Shown: piece after piece, positions 27,030-36,396 of the stretch
Numbering within the stretch: position 1 is the first letter of the stretch
Layout: every line of letters begins with the position of its first letter
Assembly: GCA_963921245.4 (NCBI GenBank)
Contig: CAWUEY030000001.1
Coordinates: 2,046,001-2,110,000 of the forward strand
Direction of reading: 5' to 3'
From: JABJGO01 sp963921245
Lineage (GTDB): Bacteria > Pseudomonadota > Alphaproteobacteria > Rhodospirillales > Casp-alpha2
Length of the DNA: 64,000 bases
Translations under genes and position numbers: made by a program
The notes under the pieces: model-generated
What the model saw: the letters and a program-made list of their open reading frames with translations, nothing else
Told to the model about the DNA's origin: nothing
The model's database searches: none

Positions 27030-28061
27030 TTACATGGAGACGTTGGCAAGAGAGCTTACCTTGTCAGACCATTCCTTGCGTTCAGCAACAGACATGGGAA
27101 TCAGACCCTTGTCAGCAAGGTAACCTTCTTCACCCCAGGCCTTGTCGCTGGTAAACTCGGCCATAAACTCCTTGATACCCGGAACCATACCAATGTGAGC
27201 GTTTTTCACATAAAAGTAGAGGGGACGGGAAACAGGGTATTTACCGGCGGCAATATTTTCGAAGGTGGGCTCGTTGCCACCAACGATGCTGCCCTGAATG
27301 ATATCAGAGTTCTGATCTAGGAAGCTGTATCCGAAGATGCCCAGGGAGTCAGGGTTGGCGTTGAGTTTCTGAACAATCAGGTTATCGTTTTCACCAACTT
27401 CAATGTAATGACCGTCTTCACGAATGGTGTGACAAAGAGCTTTGTAGGCTTTCTTGTCTTTTTTCTTCATGGCTTTGATCCAATCGAACGTCTTACAGCC
27501 ACCTTCCATAGCCAGCTCTACGAATGCATCGCGGGTACCGGAAGTCGGCGGCGGGCCGTAAACTTCAATATTGATGGCAGGCAAGCCGGGATTTACGTCT
27601 TTCCAGGTTTTATAAGGGTTCGGCTGCAATTGACCTTCACCGTTGGGAACATCCTTTGCCAGAGCCATGAACACGTCTTTCAGAGACAGCTCAAGCTGAC
27701 CGGCTTTCACAGAGTTGCCCATAACGATGCCATCGTAGCCAACCTTCACTTCAACGATGTGGTCGATACCGTTTTCAGCGCAACGATCAATCTCGCTCTG
27801 TTTGATGCGACGCGAAGCATTTGTAATGTCTGGATGCGAGTCACCGATACCTGCGCAGAACAGTTTCAGACCACCCCCGGAACCGGTGCTTTCAACAATC
27901 GGCGTTTTGAAATCGGTGGTTTTGCCGAACTGCTCGGCGACCGTGGTGGAGAATGGATAAACGGTAGAGGATCCAACAATGTGGATTTGTTCAGCAGCAT
28001 GTGCGGCACCGGCCATAACCGTCAGCGACACAGCAGCGGCAACGAGAGTTTTCTTGGACAT
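27030..28061 (-). CDS. pstS: PstS, periplasmic phosphate-binding protein
   Basis: This 343-residue secreted protein has a cleavable signal peptide (cut after AHA, about residue 22). The mature start EQIHIVGSSTVYPFSTTVAE contains the serine/threonine phosphate-contact loop of the PstS family, followed by ESTGSGGGLKLFCAGIG and GPPTSGTRDAFVELA. The binding-protein fold is complete. It is the first gene after the Pho box and should be the most strongly induced gene of the operon during phosphate shortage. Confidence 0.96.
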   Translation of the reverse strand: MSKKTLVAAAVSLTVMAGAAHAAEQIHIVGSSTVYPFSTTVAEQFGKTTDFKTPIVESTGSGGGLKLFCAGIGDSHPDITNASRRIKQSEIDRCAENGIDHIVEVKVGYDGIVMGNSVKAGQLELSLKDVFMALAKDVPNGEGQLQPNPYKTWKDVNPGLPAINIEVYGPPPTSGTRDAFVELAMEGGCKTFDWIKAMKKKDKKAYKALCHTIREDGHYIEVGENDNLIVQKLNANPDSLGIFGYSFLDQNSDIIQGSIVGGNEPTFENIAAGKYPVSRPLYFYVKNAHIGMVPGIKEFMAEFTSDKAWGEEGYLADKGLIPMSVAERKEWSDKVSSLANVSM

Positions 28062-28145
28062 GATAAAACTAAGGCTCCTGAAATACGAATGGCGGTCACG
28101 CAGAACCGTACATTCGCAAATCTATCGGCCTCATGTTTCTCAAAT

Positions 28146-28174
28146 ATGACACTTTTATAAAGGTTTTATGACAG
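28146..28174 (-). promoter_or_regulatory. Pho box upstream of pstS (three 7-bp units)
   Basis: On the minus strand three 7-bp half-sites, CTGTCAT, CCTTTAT and GTGTCAT, are each separated by AAAA. This gives the 11-bp period of PhoB operators (CTGTCAT-type units with A/T spacers). It lies about 85 bp upstream of the pstS start, inside the phoR-pstS gap, so pstSCAB-phoB has its own phosphate-responsive promoter. Confidence 0.88.
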
Positions 28175-28212
28175 CCTGTGGAGAACACGGGCGCCCAGGT
28201 GAAATCCGATGC

Positions 28213-29334
28213 TTACTCAAAATCGTCGGACAGGCGATGGGGGAAAGAGACCGTAAACGTCGTTTGTTTTCCCAGGTCGCTTTTTATGGTTAACACACCG
28301 CGGTGGCGGGCAATAATATGTTTTACGATCGCGAGACCCAACCCGGTTCCACCCATGCTCCGCGAGCGGCCTTTGTCAACCCGATAGAAACGTTCCGTCA
28401 GACGCGGAATTTCTTCTTCCGGTATCCCTTCACCTTCGTTAGTCACCGAAACGGCGACGCCCTGACGCGAACCTTCTGTGCCTACATTTTCAACGACAAT
28501 CCGGATAGTCGAGCCGGTCTTGCCATAACTGATGGCATTTGAAACCAGGTTCTGAAACACCTGGGTCAATTCATCCCGGTCACCATGAACATCGGAGTAT
28601 GGTTCAGACATCGCCAGTTCGATTCGCATGCCGCGTTCATGGGCCCGCACCGAAAGAGTATCCATCACCAGTGCCAAAACAGGCTCCAGATTGATGGTTT
28701 GATCGGGTTGGATATGTTCCGCGGTCTCCACCTTGGAAAGTGCCAAAAGGTCATTGACCAGACGCGTCATCCGCTTGGCTTCCTTTTCCATGATTTCCAG
28801 AAAATGGGCCGTTGCCTCCGGGTCATTGGCGGCTGGACCCCGCAGGGTTTCGATAAACCCGAGCAGGGAAGACAGGGGCGAGCGGAGCTCGTGACTGACG
28901 TTGGCGACAAAATCAGCCCGCATCTGCGCCGCTTTCTTGGAGGCGGTTACGTCGTGTAGCACCAGCATGGCCCATGCCGGGCCTGGAGATGTCAGATCCG
29001 GCAGCCGCCAGACATTTAGTTCATAGTAACGCGCGATCGGATAGGGCAGAAAAATTTCGCATTGCGTCGAGGGGGCCCCGGCCAGACGATACGCCACCTC
29101 GTCGATGATCTGCTCACTATTCAGCAAGTCATCTAGCTTCCGGGTTAGCGCGCCGCGCCCCAGCAAATGCCGGGCGGCGCGGTTGTAATCCACGATAATG
29201 TGTTGTTGATCGACCAGGATCACCGGATCGGGTAGTCCGTCGAGCATGCTGGCATCAAGCGGCAAACCAGAAGGTGTATCGATTTCAGGTCCGTCATCCA
29301 TGGCAAGGCAATCTATGTTGGAATTCCGTTTCAC
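28213..29334 (-). CDS. phoR: PhoR-like sensor histidine kinase (no membrane anchor)
   Basis: This is the sensor kinase expected to phosphorylate PhoB. The 373-residue protein has a PAS domain (about 30-130: LDGLPDPVILVDQQHIIVDY), a HisKA dimerisation domain with His148 in NVSHELRSPL, and an ATPase domain with the N box FQNLVSNAISYG, plus GEGIPEEEIPRLTERFYRVD and GGTGLGLAIVKHI. No transmembrane helix is visible. Most PhoR proteins have one or two N-terminal helices, so signal transfer from the transporter must occur in the cytoplasm here. The start is either GTG at 29334 or ATG at 29301; neither adds a helix. The dioxygenase gene ends 36 bp upstream. Confidence 0.88.
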   Translation of the reverse strand: MKRNSNIDCLAMDDGPEIDTPSGLPLDASMLDGLPDPVILVDQQHIIVDYNRAARHLLGRGALTRKLDDLLNSEQIIDEVAYRLAGAPSTQCEIFLPYPIARYYELNVWRLPDLTSPGPAWAMLVLHDVTASKKAAQMRADFVANVSHELRSPLSSLLGFIETLRGPAANDPEATAHFLEIMEKEAKRMTRLVNDLLALSKVETAEHIQPDQTINLEPVLALVMDTLSVRAHERGMRIELAMSEPYSDVHGDRDELTQVFQNLVSNAISYGKTGSTIRIVVENVGTEGSRQGVAVSVTNEGEGIPEEEIPRLTERFYRVDKGRSRSMGGTGLGLAIVKHIIARHRGVLTIKSDLGKQTTFTVSFPHRLSDDFE

Positions 29335-29370
29335 GCAATTGGCGTTGTGTGAAATCTGAATAACAATGCT

Positions 29371-30240
29371 TCAGGGCGCGGGAATTTCACCTTTTCCACC
29401 ACCCCAGACCCGTGTTTGTCGTAATCGCCGGCGCCATTTATCGGCATCATAACCGGTCCCGCGGTGCAGGATACATCGATTGTCCCAAATCACAGTATCA
29501 CCGACGGACCACTGATGCCCATAGACATGCTCACGTCCCACCGCTTCTTCCAGCAGCGAATCCAAGAGCTTACGACTTTCAAACCCGGATAATCCGGGAA
29601 CGGAGCGGGCATGCGAACCGACATAGAAATTCTTGTCCCCCGTCGCAGGGTTTGTCCTGACAAGGGAATGGCAAACCGGCGGTAGCGAGGCCGCGTGGTT
29701 GGGATCGACCGGGGCGACGGGGCTGCGGGAAAACACATAGTCATGGACAACACGCAAGGGATCGATCCTGGTTTTCATCTCGTCAGAGAGCCGCGCATAG
29801 GCGGAACGCTGGCTCGCAAACTCCGTTTGCCCACCTTCCCCGGGGACTTCATAGGCATGAAGAATGGATACATAGGACGGTCGTTCACGAAACGATGAGT
29901 CCGAATGCCAGAGATTATTTCCTTTTTGATACCGGGTTCCAGCGTGGTGATTATCCTGTTTGCCACCGTCATCCTGAACGTTGCCGACGGAACCGAAGTA
30001 CTCTATACGTCCCGTCTTTCCGAACGTTACGTGTTCCGGTTCAGGTTCGCCCAGCAATTTTGTGAAAGCCAGGTGACGATCATCGGTCATGTTTTGGTAG
30101 GGAAAAACAAGCACTGAGTACCGGTCAATCGCCGCATGAATGGATATGACGTCGTCATTACCCAACGGTTCGGTCAGATCGATCCCAGTGATCCGAGCGC
30201 CAAATTCGCGATGCAGGGGCTCCACGTTGAATGCCGTCAC
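29371..30240 (-). CDS. TauD/TfdA family Fe(II)/2-oxoglutarate dioxygenase
   Basis: This 289-residue dioxygenase has the iron triad of the family: His112 and Asp114 in LWHSDSSF and a distal His259 in CILHRGTGY. The 2-oxoglutarate-binding Arg lies in the cluster RRRLRQTRVWG (about 270-277). The stretch WHSDSSFRERPSYVSILHAY and GGQTEFASQRSAY resembles TfdA (2,4-D dioxygenase) more than TauD. The substrate may be a sulfonate, a phenoxyacetate-like ether or another carboxylate; it cannot be told from sequence. The GTG at 30240 has GGAAGAGAG upstream and starts at the conserved domain. The gene lies just ahead of phoR on the same strand and could be read through into it. Confidence 0.87.
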   Translation of the reverse strand: MTAFNVEPLHREFGARITGIDLTEPLGNDDVISIHAAIDRYSVLVFPYQNMTDDRHLAFTKLLGEPEPEHVTFGKTGRIEYFGSVGNVQDDGGKQDNHHAGTRYQKGNNLWHSDSSFRERPSYVSILHAYEVPGEGGQTEFASQRSAYARLSDEMKTRIDPLRVVHDYVFSRSPVAPVDPNHAASLPPVCHSLVRTNPATGDKNFYVGSHARSVPGLSGFESRKLLDSLLEEAVGREHVYGHQWSVGDTVIWDNRCILHRGTGYDADKWRRRLRQTRVWGGGKGEIPAP

Positions 30241-30499
30241 AGTATCTCTCTTCCTTGCCTTGCATAAATTGCATGGCTCGGTTGCAGATTTAGCACTGTT
30301 TTTGTGGATGGGGGCAAGCCATAAGGCGGCGCAGAACAAACCAATTGCGACCGAGTCAATGCGTGAATCCGAACACCCGCTTAACGGCCCTCACCCCACG
30401 GATTGATGGTCCGGTCCCTGCGCCGGTCCTGCATCCCCCAACGACAGAGCCTGACCCATCTTCTTTTACCGGGAAGGTTGGTTGCGCGCGTGTGATAAC

Positions 30500-30533
30500 A
30501 AAAAACCCGATATCGTGAGACACCGGGTTTTTT
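30500..30533 (-). terminator. Rho-independent terminator of the ABC uptake operon
   Basis: On the minus strand a 15-bp stem (arms beginning AAAAAACCCGGTGTC and ending GATATCGGGTTTTTT, with two G-U pairs) closes a TCAC loop. It begins about 20 bp after the ATPase stop codon. The A/T-rich flanks make it potentially active on both strands. Confidence 0.9.
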
Positions 30534-30553
30534 CCTTCATGCAGCAAGAAACA

Positions 30554-32443
30554 TTACATCTTTTTAACCGATTCAGCCTCGTCCACTTTGGGTTTTTCGT
30601 ATCCATGGAGAATCTGCTGAGGCACGGACTCGCTTTCTTCAACCTCCTCCAGGGTATGGTGGCAGGCGATCTGGTGACCCGAGCCATGTAGCCGGATCGG
30701 CGGCGTTTCGATGTCACAGGTCCCTGTGATGGCAATCGGACAACGGTTATAGAATGGACATCCGACAGCCGTAATTTCCACGCCACGGGCAATACCGGCG
30801 GCGGCCTCACGGGTTTCCATGGTACTTTCCAGCCAACCGATACGCATTTCCGGCACAGACGTGATCAGAAGCCGCGTATAGGGATGATAGGGTGGTGACA
30901 GAACCTGGTCCGTCGGACCCTGCTCAACCACGCGCCCGGCATAAAGCACCACAATCTTGTCGGCAAAGGACGCAACCGTGGACAGATCGTGTGAAATAAA
31001 CACGAACGAAACGCCGGTCTCTTTCCGCAAATTTTTCAGCAACTCAATCACATTGGCACCAACGATGGAATCGAGGGCCGAAGTCACCTCGTCACACAGC
31101 AGAACCTCCGGATCGCCCGCTAGGGCGCGCGCCAGATTGATTCGCTGTTTCTGACCACCGGACAATTCCATGGGGAACCGTTCGGCAAATTCGACAGGCA
31201 GTTCCACCATATCAAGCAGTTGCGCGACACGACGGCGCTTTTCCTGACCTTTCAAGCCGAGATAAAACTCGACAGGCCGACCTAGGATATCACCGATGAG
31301 CTGACGCGGGTTGAGGGCCGTATCGGCCATCTGGAAAACAAATTGAACCCGGCGCAGCTCATCCCGATCCCTTTGTTCAAGCGCCGGGGCGAGTGTCTTA
31401 CCATCGAGCACGGTTTCACCTTTTGCCGTCGGCAGGAGACCAGCCATTACACGGGCCAGGGTCGACTTGCCGCAACCGGATTCGCCGATGACGCCCACGA
31501 CATCACCACGATCCACATCGACGTTGACATCGCGCAGGATGGTGACCGCAGGTTCACCATCGACGAGACCCCCGTAACCAGCGGTGATATTCCTGGCTGA
31601 CAGGGCCGGCACGTCGGTTCCGTGACCATGGTCGTCGTCGTCACCCATACCGGCCGTCGGTGTCGGGCGCACCGCCGCCATCAGACGACGGGTATAGTCA
31701 TGGGTTGGGCGGTTGATGATCTGATTGACGTCACCCTGCTCCTGAATTTCACCGCTGTAGAGCACAACGATGTGGTCGGCGATCTGGGCCACAACGGCCA
31801 GATCATGGGTTACGTAAATCGCGGCGGAGCCTTCTTCCTTGATCACCTTTTTGAAGGCTTTCAACACCTCAATCTGGGTCGTCACGTCAAGTGCCGTGGT
31901 CGGTTCATCCAGCACCAGCAATTCCGGACGGCCGCACAGGGCCTGCGCCGCCATGAGACGTTGCAACTGACCACCGGACACCTGGTGCGGATAGCGATTC
32001 CCAAGCAGATCAGGATCAGGCAATTCCAGTGCACCGTAGAGCTCACGGGCACGCTTGTTGGCCTCTTCCTGGGTCAGAATGCCGTGAAGCACAGCTGATT
32101 CCGTGACCTGTTCACCAATGGTAATGGCCGGATTAAACGTCGCCGCGGCACTTTGCGCCAGATAGGCCACGTTCTTGCCGCGCATGTCCCGCTGGTCCAG
32201 CGGATCCATGGTCAGCACATCTTTGCCGTTGAGGCGAACCTCACCACCACTGAACTCAAGGCCCGGCTTACAATAGGCCAGAGAAGACAGTGAGATGGTG
32301 GTTTTGCCGGACCCGGACTCACCGATCAGGGCACAAACCTCACCTTTCCGGATTTCAAATGTTACCCCCTTAACAATGGGAACAGGTGTTCCATCGTCCT
32401 TGCGGGCCTGGATTTTAAGGTCTTCGACTTCAAGTAAGGCCAT
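30554..32443 (-). CDS. Fused dual ATPase of a peptide/nickel-type ABC importer
   Basis: This 629-residue protein carries two complete ATP-binding cassettes in one chain (OppD-OppF fusion, as in GsiA and YejF). Cassette 1 has Walker A GESGSGKTT, signature VSGGQLQRLMAAQ and Walker B LLVLDEPTTALD. Cassette 2 has GESGCGKST, LSGGQKQRINLARA and VLLCDEVTSALD, with Val in place of the usual Pro after Glu. The second cassette ends with the oligopeptide-transporter C-terminal region containing a four-cysteine-like pattern (GCPFYNRCP, GTCDIETPP, CHH). It starts 2 bp after the permease stop. A short His/Asp-rich stretch (DDDDHGHGTD) links the cassettes. Confidence 0.94.
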   Translation of the reverse strand: MALLEVEDLKIQARKDDGTPVPIVKGVTFEIRKGEVCALIGESGSGKTTISLSSLAYCKPGLEFSGGEVRLNGKDVLTMDPLDQRDMRGKNVAYLAQSAAATFNPAITIGEQVTESAVLHGILTQEEANKRARELYGALELPDPDLLGNRYPHQVSGGQLQRLMAAQALCGRPELLVLDEPTTALDVTTQIEVLKAFKKVIKEEGSAAIYVTHDLAVVAQIADHIVVLYSGEIQEQGDVNQIINRPTHDYTRRLMAAVRPTPTAGMGDDDDHGHGTDVPALSARNITAGYGGLVDGEPAVTILRDVNVDVDRGDVVGVIGESGCGKSTLARVMAGLLPTAKGETVLDGKTLAPALEQRDRDELRRVQFVFQMADTALNPRQLIGDILGRPVEFYLGLKGQEKRRRVAQLLDMVELPVEFAERFPMELSGGQKQRINLARALAGDPEVLLCDEVTSALDSIVGANVIELLKNLRKETGVSFVFISHDLSTVASFADKIVVLYAGRVVEQGPTDQVLSPPYHPYTRLLITSVPEMRIGWLESTMETREAAAGIARGVEITAVGCPFYNRCPIAITGTCDIETPPIRLHGSGHQIACHHTLEEVEESESVPQQILHGYEKPKVDEAESVKKM

Positions 32444-32445
32444 GA

Positions 32446-33462
32446 TTACACCATTTTCTTAGCAAGGCTGCCGCCGGATTTCGCAGAAATATCGTCGACA
32501 ATAAGGTTGATGGAAATAGTCAGCGACGCAATTGCGAGCGCCGGCCAAATTGAAGCATAGGAGCCGTAACCAAGACCCTGCATGTTCTCGCGCACCATGC
32601 TGCCCCAGTCGGACATTGGCGGTTGGACGCCAAGACCAAGGAAGCTGAGGCTCGAGATGAACAGGATAACGAACACCAGTCGCAGACCAAAGTCGGTCAT
32701 CAGCGGCATGTAGGCATTCGGCAAGACCTCTTTGGTAATGATCCACCAGATACCCTCACCGCGGGCGTGAGCCGCTTCCACGAAGTCCTGAACCATGATG
32801 TCCTGGCCCAGAGCACGGGCGATACGGAACACACTGGTTGCATAAATCAACCCGGCGGTACCAATCAGAACCTTGATCGAGGAATCAAGGGCTGCAATCA
32901 CAATCAGACCCAGCATGATGGTTGGAAGCGAGAGGATGGCCTCGTTCACACGACTGAGCACCATATCGGTCCAACCGCCGCGAACCGCCGCGGCGATACC
33001 GAGCGTAATGCCAACAAAATAGGCAAGCATCGTGGAGACAAAGGAGATACCGATGGTGGTACGGGCACCCCAGATAATGCGCGAGAAGGTATCCCGACCA
33101 AGGTAATCTGCCCCCAGTGTCATGATATTTTCTGAATTCTCGCACCACTCGCCAATTGCATCGGCGGTCATTTCCTCAAGATCATAAACCTCTTCAGCCA
33201 GTTCCGGGCAGGCCCCGGCGGGAAGGAACCCATCATCAGCGACGAACTCCGCCTCATGATAGGGCGCGATGAACGGGCCGATAAAGGCAATGATCACCCA
33301 GCCCGTAACGATGGCCGCCGCCAGTTTGCCAACCCAGGACAGCTTCAATCCACGTTTGGGGGGTGCGTCGGGAAGCTCCGCAAACTTGTCGATCGGGTCG
33401 ATTTTCTTTTCTTCGACGCCGGGGTCTTCTGTGTTTTGTGTTTTTTCAGGATTATCGCTCAT
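32446..33462 (-). CDS. Peptide/nickel-type ABC permease (DppC-like)
   Basis: This is the second inner-membrane permease of the importer, 338 residues. A 45-residue charged N-terminal tail precedes the first helix (VGKLAAAIVTGWVIIAFIGPF). The permease motif region includes TLGADYLGRDTFSRIIWGART, the DppC/OppC hallmark, and the EAA loop QDFVEAAHARGEGIWWIITK and VLPNAYMPL. The ATG at 33462 has GGGGGAGG upstream and lies 11 bp after the first permease gene. A longer frame to 33555 overlaps that gene and is not supported. Confidence 0.93.
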   Translation of the reverse strand: MSDNPEKTQNTEDPGVEEKKIDPIDKFAELPDAPPKRGLKLSWVGKLAAAIVTGWVIIAFIGPFIAPYHEAEFVADDGFLPAGACPELAEEVYDLEEMTADAIGEWCENSENIMTLGADYLGRDTFSRIIWGARTTIGISFVSTMLAYFVGITLGIAAAVRGGWTDMVLSRVNEAILSLPTIMLGLIVIAALDSSIKVLIGTAGLIYATSVFRIARALGQDIMVQDFVEAAHARGEGIWWIITKEVLPNAYMPLMTDFGLRLVFVILFISSLSFLGLGVQPPMSDWGSMVRENMQGLGYGSYASIWPALAIASLTISINLIVDDISAKSGGSLAKKMV

Positions 33463-33473
33463 GATCCTCCCCC

Positions 33474-34424
33474 TTACTTCGGATGCCGCAGACGCGGGTT
33501 GGCGAGAATTGCGCCGACGTCGGCGATGAGAAGCAGCACCACATAGGTGGCACAAAAGATCATGGCACAGGCCTGAACCAGTGGCAGATCGCGGGTCTGC
33601 ACCCCGTCAATCATCAGCTTGGCGAGCCCCGGATAGGCAAAGATCGTTTCCACGATCACCACCCCACTCACGAGATAGGCGAGGTTCAAGGCAATAACGT
33701 TGATGATCGGACCGATGGCGTTGAACAGGGCGTGGCGCAGAATAATACGCTTCCTAGGCACCCCTTTCAGGATCGCCATCTCGATGTAGGGTGAATTCAT
33801 GACGTTCAAAATGCCCGCCCGGGTCATCCTGATCATCTGTGCAGCAACAACCACCACAAGCACAATGATCGGCATGGCCAGCGCCTTGATGAGCTGAAAG
33901 AAGCTCTCGTCACCACTCATATACGCGATGGCCGGCAATATGCGCAGCTCAACCGACAGAATAAGCACCATGAAGGTGGCGATCAGAAACTCAGGGACAG
34001 CAACCAGGCTCAGGGTGCCAAAGGTCAAAATCCGGTCCAGCCACGTGCCGGGGTACATCGCAGCAAGCAGACCCAGGACAACGGATAGCGGAACAGCAAT
34101 CCCGGCGACAATTCCGCCGATGTACAAGGTGTTCCCCAACCGGAAATCAATGAGACTTGAAATCGTTGCGCCGCCGGCCTTGGAAATACCAAGGTCACCG
34201 GTGAACATGCCACCGAGCCATTCGAAGTAGCGAATATAGGCAGGCTGATCGAGACCAAGTTCAGCTCGCAATGCCGCAAGGCTTTCCGGTGTCGCCGCCT
34301 GTCCCAGAAGAATCTGGGCAACATCGCCCGGAAGAATCTCCGTACCCGCAAAGACCAGAACCGAGACCACCCAGAGGGTGACAAACCCGATTGCGACCCG
34401 GCGGAGAACCATTGTTTTCATCAT
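33474..34424 (-). CDS. Peptide/nickel-type ABC permease (DppB-like)
   Basis: This is the first permease of the importer, 316 residues and six helices. It has the typical start LRRVAIGFVTLWVVSVLVFAG, LPGDVAQILLGQAATPESLA and ALRAELGLDQPAYIRYFEWL, the DppB/GsiC opening. The EAA-type loop is RMTRAGILNVMNSPYIEMAI and KGVPRKRIILRHALFNA. Two adjacent ATG codons (34424 or 34421) could start it. It is 261 bp downstream of the binding-protein gene and 11 bp before the next permease. Confidence 0.94.
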   Translation of the reverse strand: MMKTMVLRRVAIGFVTLWVVSVLVFAGTEILPGDVAQILLGQAATPESLAALRAELGLDQPAYIRYFEWLGGMFTGDLGISKAGGATISSLIDFRLGNTLYIGGIVAGIAVPLSVVLGLLAAMYPGTWLDRILTFGTLSLVAVPEFLIATFMVLILSVELRILPAIAYMSGDESFFQLIKALAMPIIVLVVVVAAQMIRMTRAGILNVMNSPYIEMAILKGVPRKRIILRHALFNAIGPIINVIALNLAYLVSGVVIVETIFAYPGLAKLMIDGVQTRDLPLVQACAMIFCATYVVLLLIADVGAILANPRLRHPK

Positions 34425-34616
34425 GAGATGCTGTCCCCCATAGGATTGTTCCCGAAAACCTGTCTATTTTTATTTGGCGCCGCCCCTTTTATTTTTCGGC
34501 TGTTACAGCTCTTTTTATGTCAACTCATTTTATGGCGGCGCTTTTGCCTGTTGGGTACACCGACATTGCGGATACCTATTTTGTTTGCCGCTTTTCGCGA
34601 TCTTGGGAGCATCGCC

Positions 34617-34641
34617 GGCCCGGGGTAAACTGCCCCGAGCC
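34617..34641. promoter_or_regulatory. Possible intercistronic hairpin
   Basis: GGCCCGGGG and TGCCCCGAGCC around TAAAC can form a G/C-rich stem with a mismatch in the 261-bp gap between the binding-protein and permease genes. Such hairpins often protect the upstream message so that the binding protein is made in excess. It has no T tract, so it is unlikely to be a strong terminator. Nothing else was seen in the gap. Confidence 0.4.
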
Positions 34642-34685
34642 ATTGATACTTCAGTGGTCAGTTTTATCTGACATGATCTAGCGCA

Positions 34686-36323
34686 TCAGGAATCAATCCA
34701 GATGAATTCCGGCCACTCACAGCCGCCAAATGCGCCGAGGGCGAGTTTGGGAATGCCTCTAATATTGTCGGCTACGCCGTCCGTATAGTTCTGGTGCGCC
34801 GGAATGATCATACCGGATCCGTCACGTGCCAGCATCTGCATCTCGCACTGGATTTCGTACTTTCTTTCCGGATTGATCTCGGCCTTGGCCATGCCCAGCA
34901 ATTGGCCAAAACGCTCATTTTTCCAGACCGTATCATTCCACGGCGCATCCGGCGCAAACGCGATATCCAGCATGATCGTCGCCGTGGGACGCATGTTCCA
35001 GGTCACCACGTTCAGTGGCGTGTTGAGCCATACGGCACCCCAGTAGCCATCGTTCGGCACTTTCTTGATCTTCAGATCAAAGCCGATCTTGCCGCACTCA
35101 CGCTGCCACAGCAGGGCCGCGTCCGTAATGCCGGGCATGACCTCGGCCACATTCAGTTCCGCCGTGGTGACGCCGGACTTGTCCAGGTAATGCTTGGCCT
35201 TATCGGGATCATAGGCGCGGATGGGAATCTCGGTGCAGAAGTCCACACCATAGGCGACGTTAATAGGCTCGTCGTTACCGACCGTACCCTCACCCTTCAG
35301 AATGGATTTTACGATTTTTTCCCGGCGGTGCAGATACTTCATGCCCTTTACGAAATCGGGGTTGTCGCCCGGATAGCGGTCCAGCATCATGCAGAAACCC
35401 ATATAGGCCCCTGAAATCGTAGAGTTGATTCTAACACCCTCCGTGGATTCAACCTGCTTGATAGCTTTCGGATCAATCTGGATCGCCATATGAACATCAC
35501 CGGACAGCAACGCATTCACCCGGGCCACCGGGTCGGTGATGGCAAAAATTTCAAGGGAATCCAGATTAGGGCCTTCACGCCAGTAGTTGTTATTCCGCGT
35601 TTGAATGGAACGTACGCCTGGCTGGAAGTCTTCCATGACAAAAGGACCGGAACCGACAGGAACCCTGTCGCCACCCGTACCAGCCTTGACGATCTTGAAC
35701 TGTTTTTCACCCAGCAGGGTAGCCAGTTCCGAGTTCGGGCTTTCCAGAATGGCCTTGACCTCATAGGGGCCGACTTTTTTCCATTCCTTGACGCCGGACA
35801 CCAGGGATTTGACCACGGATATCGACTCATCGCCGTAGTGCATGTTCATGGTGTAGACCACATCATCGGCAGTCAGTTTACTGCCATCATGAAAGGTTAC
35901 ATCCTTGCGCAGCTTGAACGTCCATTCGGTCGCATCCGCATTGGTGCCGAATTCCTCGGCCAGTTCCGGTTGCGGCACGATAGCGTCATTGAGCTGGACG
36001 AGGCTGTTAAACTGCGCGCGCCCGCGGCAGTAATCAATATTGGATGTAAAAGAGGCCGGCACCATTGAATCGTCCGGTCCGTGCAAGGAGGATGCAAACT
36101 TTACGCTACCGCCTTTTTTAGGGGTTGCCGCAATAGCATCGGACGCCGCCGTCACCAGGCTGCCGGCTGCCGCCATGGTCAACCCGGTCGCCGCCATCAT
36201 ACCCATGGCTTCACGGCGCGAGGCGCCTTTATTCAACGCAGCCACAAGCGCGTCTTTTTCTGCACCCGTAAAATCGTCATACTTGACGTCGACTGGTGGT
36301 GTGTTGTTGTTATCCTTAGTCAT
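34686..36323 (-). CDS. ABC transporter substrate-binding protein, family 5
   Basis: This is the periplasmic binding protein of the importer, 545 residues. A cytoplasmic lead of about 35 residues is followed by an RR pair and hydrophobic stretch (SRREAMGMMAATGLTMAAAG), which looks like a Tat-type signal but with a shortened consensus. The SBP_bac_5 fold follows: LAEEFGTNADATEWTFKLRK, DVTFHDGSKLTADDVVYTMN and GSGPFVMEDFQPG. Family members bind oligopeptides, nickel, opines or glycosides, so substrate is open. The ATG at 36323 lies behind AAGGAG. It heads a four-gene operon ending at the terminator near 30.5 kb. Confidence 0.93.
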   Translation of the reverse strand: MTKDNNNTPPVDVKYDDFTGAEKDALVAALNKGASRREAMGMMAATGLTMAAAGSLVTAASDAIAATPKKGGSVKFASSLHGPDDSMVPASFTSNIDYCRGRAQFNSLVQLNDAIVPQPELAEEFGTNADATEWTFKLRKDVTFHDGSKLTADDVVYTMNMHYGDESISVVKSLVSGVKEWKKVGPYEVKAILESPNSELATLLGEKQFKIVKAGTGGDRVPVGSGPFVMEDFQPGVRSIQTRNNNYWREGPNLDSLEIFAITDPVARVNALLSGDVHMAIQIDPKAIKQVESTEGVRINSTISGAYMGFCMMLDRYPGDNPDFVKGMKYLHRREKIVKSILKGEGTVGNDEPINVAYGVDFCTEIPIRAYDPDKAKHYLDKSGVTTAELNVAEVMPGITDAALLWQRECGKIGFDLKIKKVPNDGYWGAVWLNTPLNVVTWNMRPTATIMLDIAFAPDAPWNDTVWKNERFGQLLGMAKAEINPERKYEIQCEMQMLARDGSGMIIPAHQNYTDGVADNIRGIPKLALGAFGGCEWPEFIWIDS

Positions 36324-36396
36324 TGTCTTTTTTCTCCTTATCTGACAACAAAACTCATTCCGTCGCATGTCCGAAACGGTTCGGTCACACGCATGC

